A stretch of DNA of 22,514 nucleotides from JADHUC01 sp964617665. GTDB taxonomy: Bacteria > Planctomycetota > Planctomycetia > Pirellulales > Pirellulaceae. The DNA lies in the NCBI GenBank assembly GCA_964617665.1, contig CAZUAH010000204.1, forward strand, positions 1 to 22,514. Direction: 5' to 3'. The notes under the pieces were generated by a model that worked only from the letters and a program-made list of their open reading frames with translations, was not told the origin of the DNA and made no database searches. The translations under genes were made by a program, and so were the position numbers. Positions 21,668 to 22,514 of this stretch are shown here, in pieces (positions within the stretch are counted from its first letter, which is position 1; each line of letters opens with the position of its first letter).

Positions 21668-22514
21668 TCAGCGGGCCCAGGACTTCTCGATCTCTTCCAG
21701 CGTCTTGCCTTTCGTCTCGGGAACGACCGCCCAGACGAAGAGGATTGACGGAGCACACAGTGTGGCGTAAAGCCAGAAACAGCCTGCGGGGCCGAGGTTC
21801 TCCTTCAGCCAGGGGAACGTTTGGGAAACCAGCGCACAGGTGGCCCAGACGGCAAAGACGCCAAACGACATGGCTCGGCCTCGGATCCGTGTTGGGAAAA
21901 TCTCGGAGATGATGACCCAGGGGATTGGGCCCAAGCCGATCGCGAAGCAGGCGATGTAGCAAAGGATCAGCCCCAATAGCCAGGGGCCCTCGGTCGCATC
22001 GTTGTGGAAGAGCAGTCCGACCAATACCAGCGAGGCGACCACGCCCATGGTGCCGATCTGCAGAATGGGCTTGCGGCCCAGGCTGTCGATTTTCCAAATC
22101 GTCAGCAGGGTGAAGGCCGTATTGACGATGCCGATGATCACCAACCCGCCCAAGGCATCGCCAAGTTGCCAGCCGGCCGCGTCGAAGATCTCTTCGCCGT
22201 AGTAGATGATCACGTTGATCCCGCTGATCTGCGCAAACATAGGCAGCATGACGCCGATCAGCAAGGCGATCCGCATTCCCGGCTGGAAAAGCTGCCACAC
22301 GGAACCACTTTCGTGCGCAATCGTATCGCGGATTTCGTCCATCTGCCGCGTGGCCGTTTTTCGCCCGCCGACCCGAGTGAGTATGCTCGTGGCCTCGTCT
22401 TCGCGCTGCTGCTTGGTCAACCAGCGAGGGCTCTCCGGCACCGCCAGCAGCAGGAGCAGAAACAGAGACGCCGGGAGCACTTCGGCGCCGAACATGCCGC
22501 GCCACAACTCGTCG
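21668..22514 (-). CDS. Sugar-porter family MFS transporter (C-terminal part, cut by window edge)
   Basis: The last 280 or so residues of a major-facilitator sugar porter, an inner-membrane transporter that usually moves a monosaccharide with protons. Signature motifs are all in place: VPESPRWLTKQ after the sixth membrane helix, a cytoplasmic loop, QISGINVIIYYGEEIFDAAG (helix 7 block), DSLGRKPILQIG, GLGPIPWVIISEIFPTRIRG (helix 10 block) and the C-terminal PETKGKTLEEIEK. The frame continues without a stop past the right edge (residues DELWRGMFG), so the first six helices lie outside the window and a TTG at 22507 is not the real start. The substrate cannot be told from this half. The gene is convergent with the large secreted-protein gene and separated from it by 845 nt. 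Confidence 0.92.
   Translation of the reverse strand, partial: DELWRGMFGAEVLPASLFLLLLLAVPESPRWLTKQQREDEATSILTRVGGRKTATRQMDEIRDTIAHESGSVWQLFQPGMRIALLIGVMLPMFAQISGINVIIYYGEEIFDAAGWQLGDALGGLVIIGIVNTAFTLLTIWKIDSLGRKPILQIGTMGVVASLVLVGLLFHNDATEGPWLLGLILCYIACFAIGLGPIPWVIISEIFPTRIRGRAMSFGVFAVWATCALVSQTFPWLKENLGPAGCFWLYATLCAPSILFVWAVVPETKGKTLEEIEKSWAR

Noticed and set aside
21552..22505. A 317-residue minus-strand frame overlapping the MFS transporter
   Set aside because: It is a frame-shifted, Arg-rich shadow of the sugar porter, whose signature motifs all lie in the other frame.
1..22514. CRISPR arrays, insertion sequences, integrases, rRNA genes
   Set aside because: No regularly spaced repeats, transposase or integrase motifs, or rRNA-like sequence were seen on either strand.

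Overview
The window looks like a piece of a planctomycete chromosome, probably of the Pirellulales/Planctomycetales type, at roughly 55-60% GC. I infer this from three things: a very large secreted protein that joins a hydrazine-synthase-alpha-like/beta-propeller region, two c-type heme motifs and a formylglycine-generating-enzyme-like domain; low gene density with several intergenic stretches of 0.4-1.2 kb; and a mixture of strong GGAGG-type and absent Shine-Dalgarno sites. No rRNA, tRNA, CRISPR array, transposase or phage gene was seen.

Region 1 (1-6782, all + strand) is the visible end of a surface-polysaccharide cluster. In order it holds an O-antigen ligase/polymerase-like membrane protein (5' end uncertain), a CapA-type metallophosphatase, two tandem PaaK/CapK-type adenylate-forming enzymes and a Wzx-type flippase. 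The genes overlap or sit within 35 nt of each other, so they probably form one transcript: acid or acyl activation for decoration, export of the lipid-linked unit, and polymerisation or ligation. No glycosyltransferase is visible; those genes would have to lie to the left.

Region 2 (6954-12206) continues the accessory part. It has a minus-strand SAM methyltransferase, a membrane-anchored endonuclease/exonuclease/phosphatase-fold protein, a small minus-strand secreted protein of unknown function, an uncertain ORF that overlaps the next start as ATGA, a NodB-type polysaccharide deacetylase and a GNAT acyltransferase. The deacetylase, acyltransferase and methyltransferase fit a role in trimming and decorating the polysaccharide.

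Region 3 (12372-16048, all - strand) holds an MtfA-like M90 metallopeptidase with an N-terminal membrane segment and a C-terminal SEC-C zinc motif, then a two-gene SPFH/Band-7 operon with an ATGA overlap (HflK/HflC-like pair). The SPFH operon is bracketed by two intergenic regions that share two near-identical sequence elements, in the same orientation but in swapped order.

Region 4 (16049-22514) is a 1.2-kb non-coding stretch with strong hairpins, the large multidomain secreted protein (17268-20822) with a terminator-like hairpin behind it, a hairpin-rich non-coding stretch, and the C-terminal part of a sugar-porter MFS transporter on the minus strand, cut by the window edge.

The strongest candidates for something poorly described are the heme/propeller/FGE-like fusion protein and the repeat-bracketed SPFH operon.
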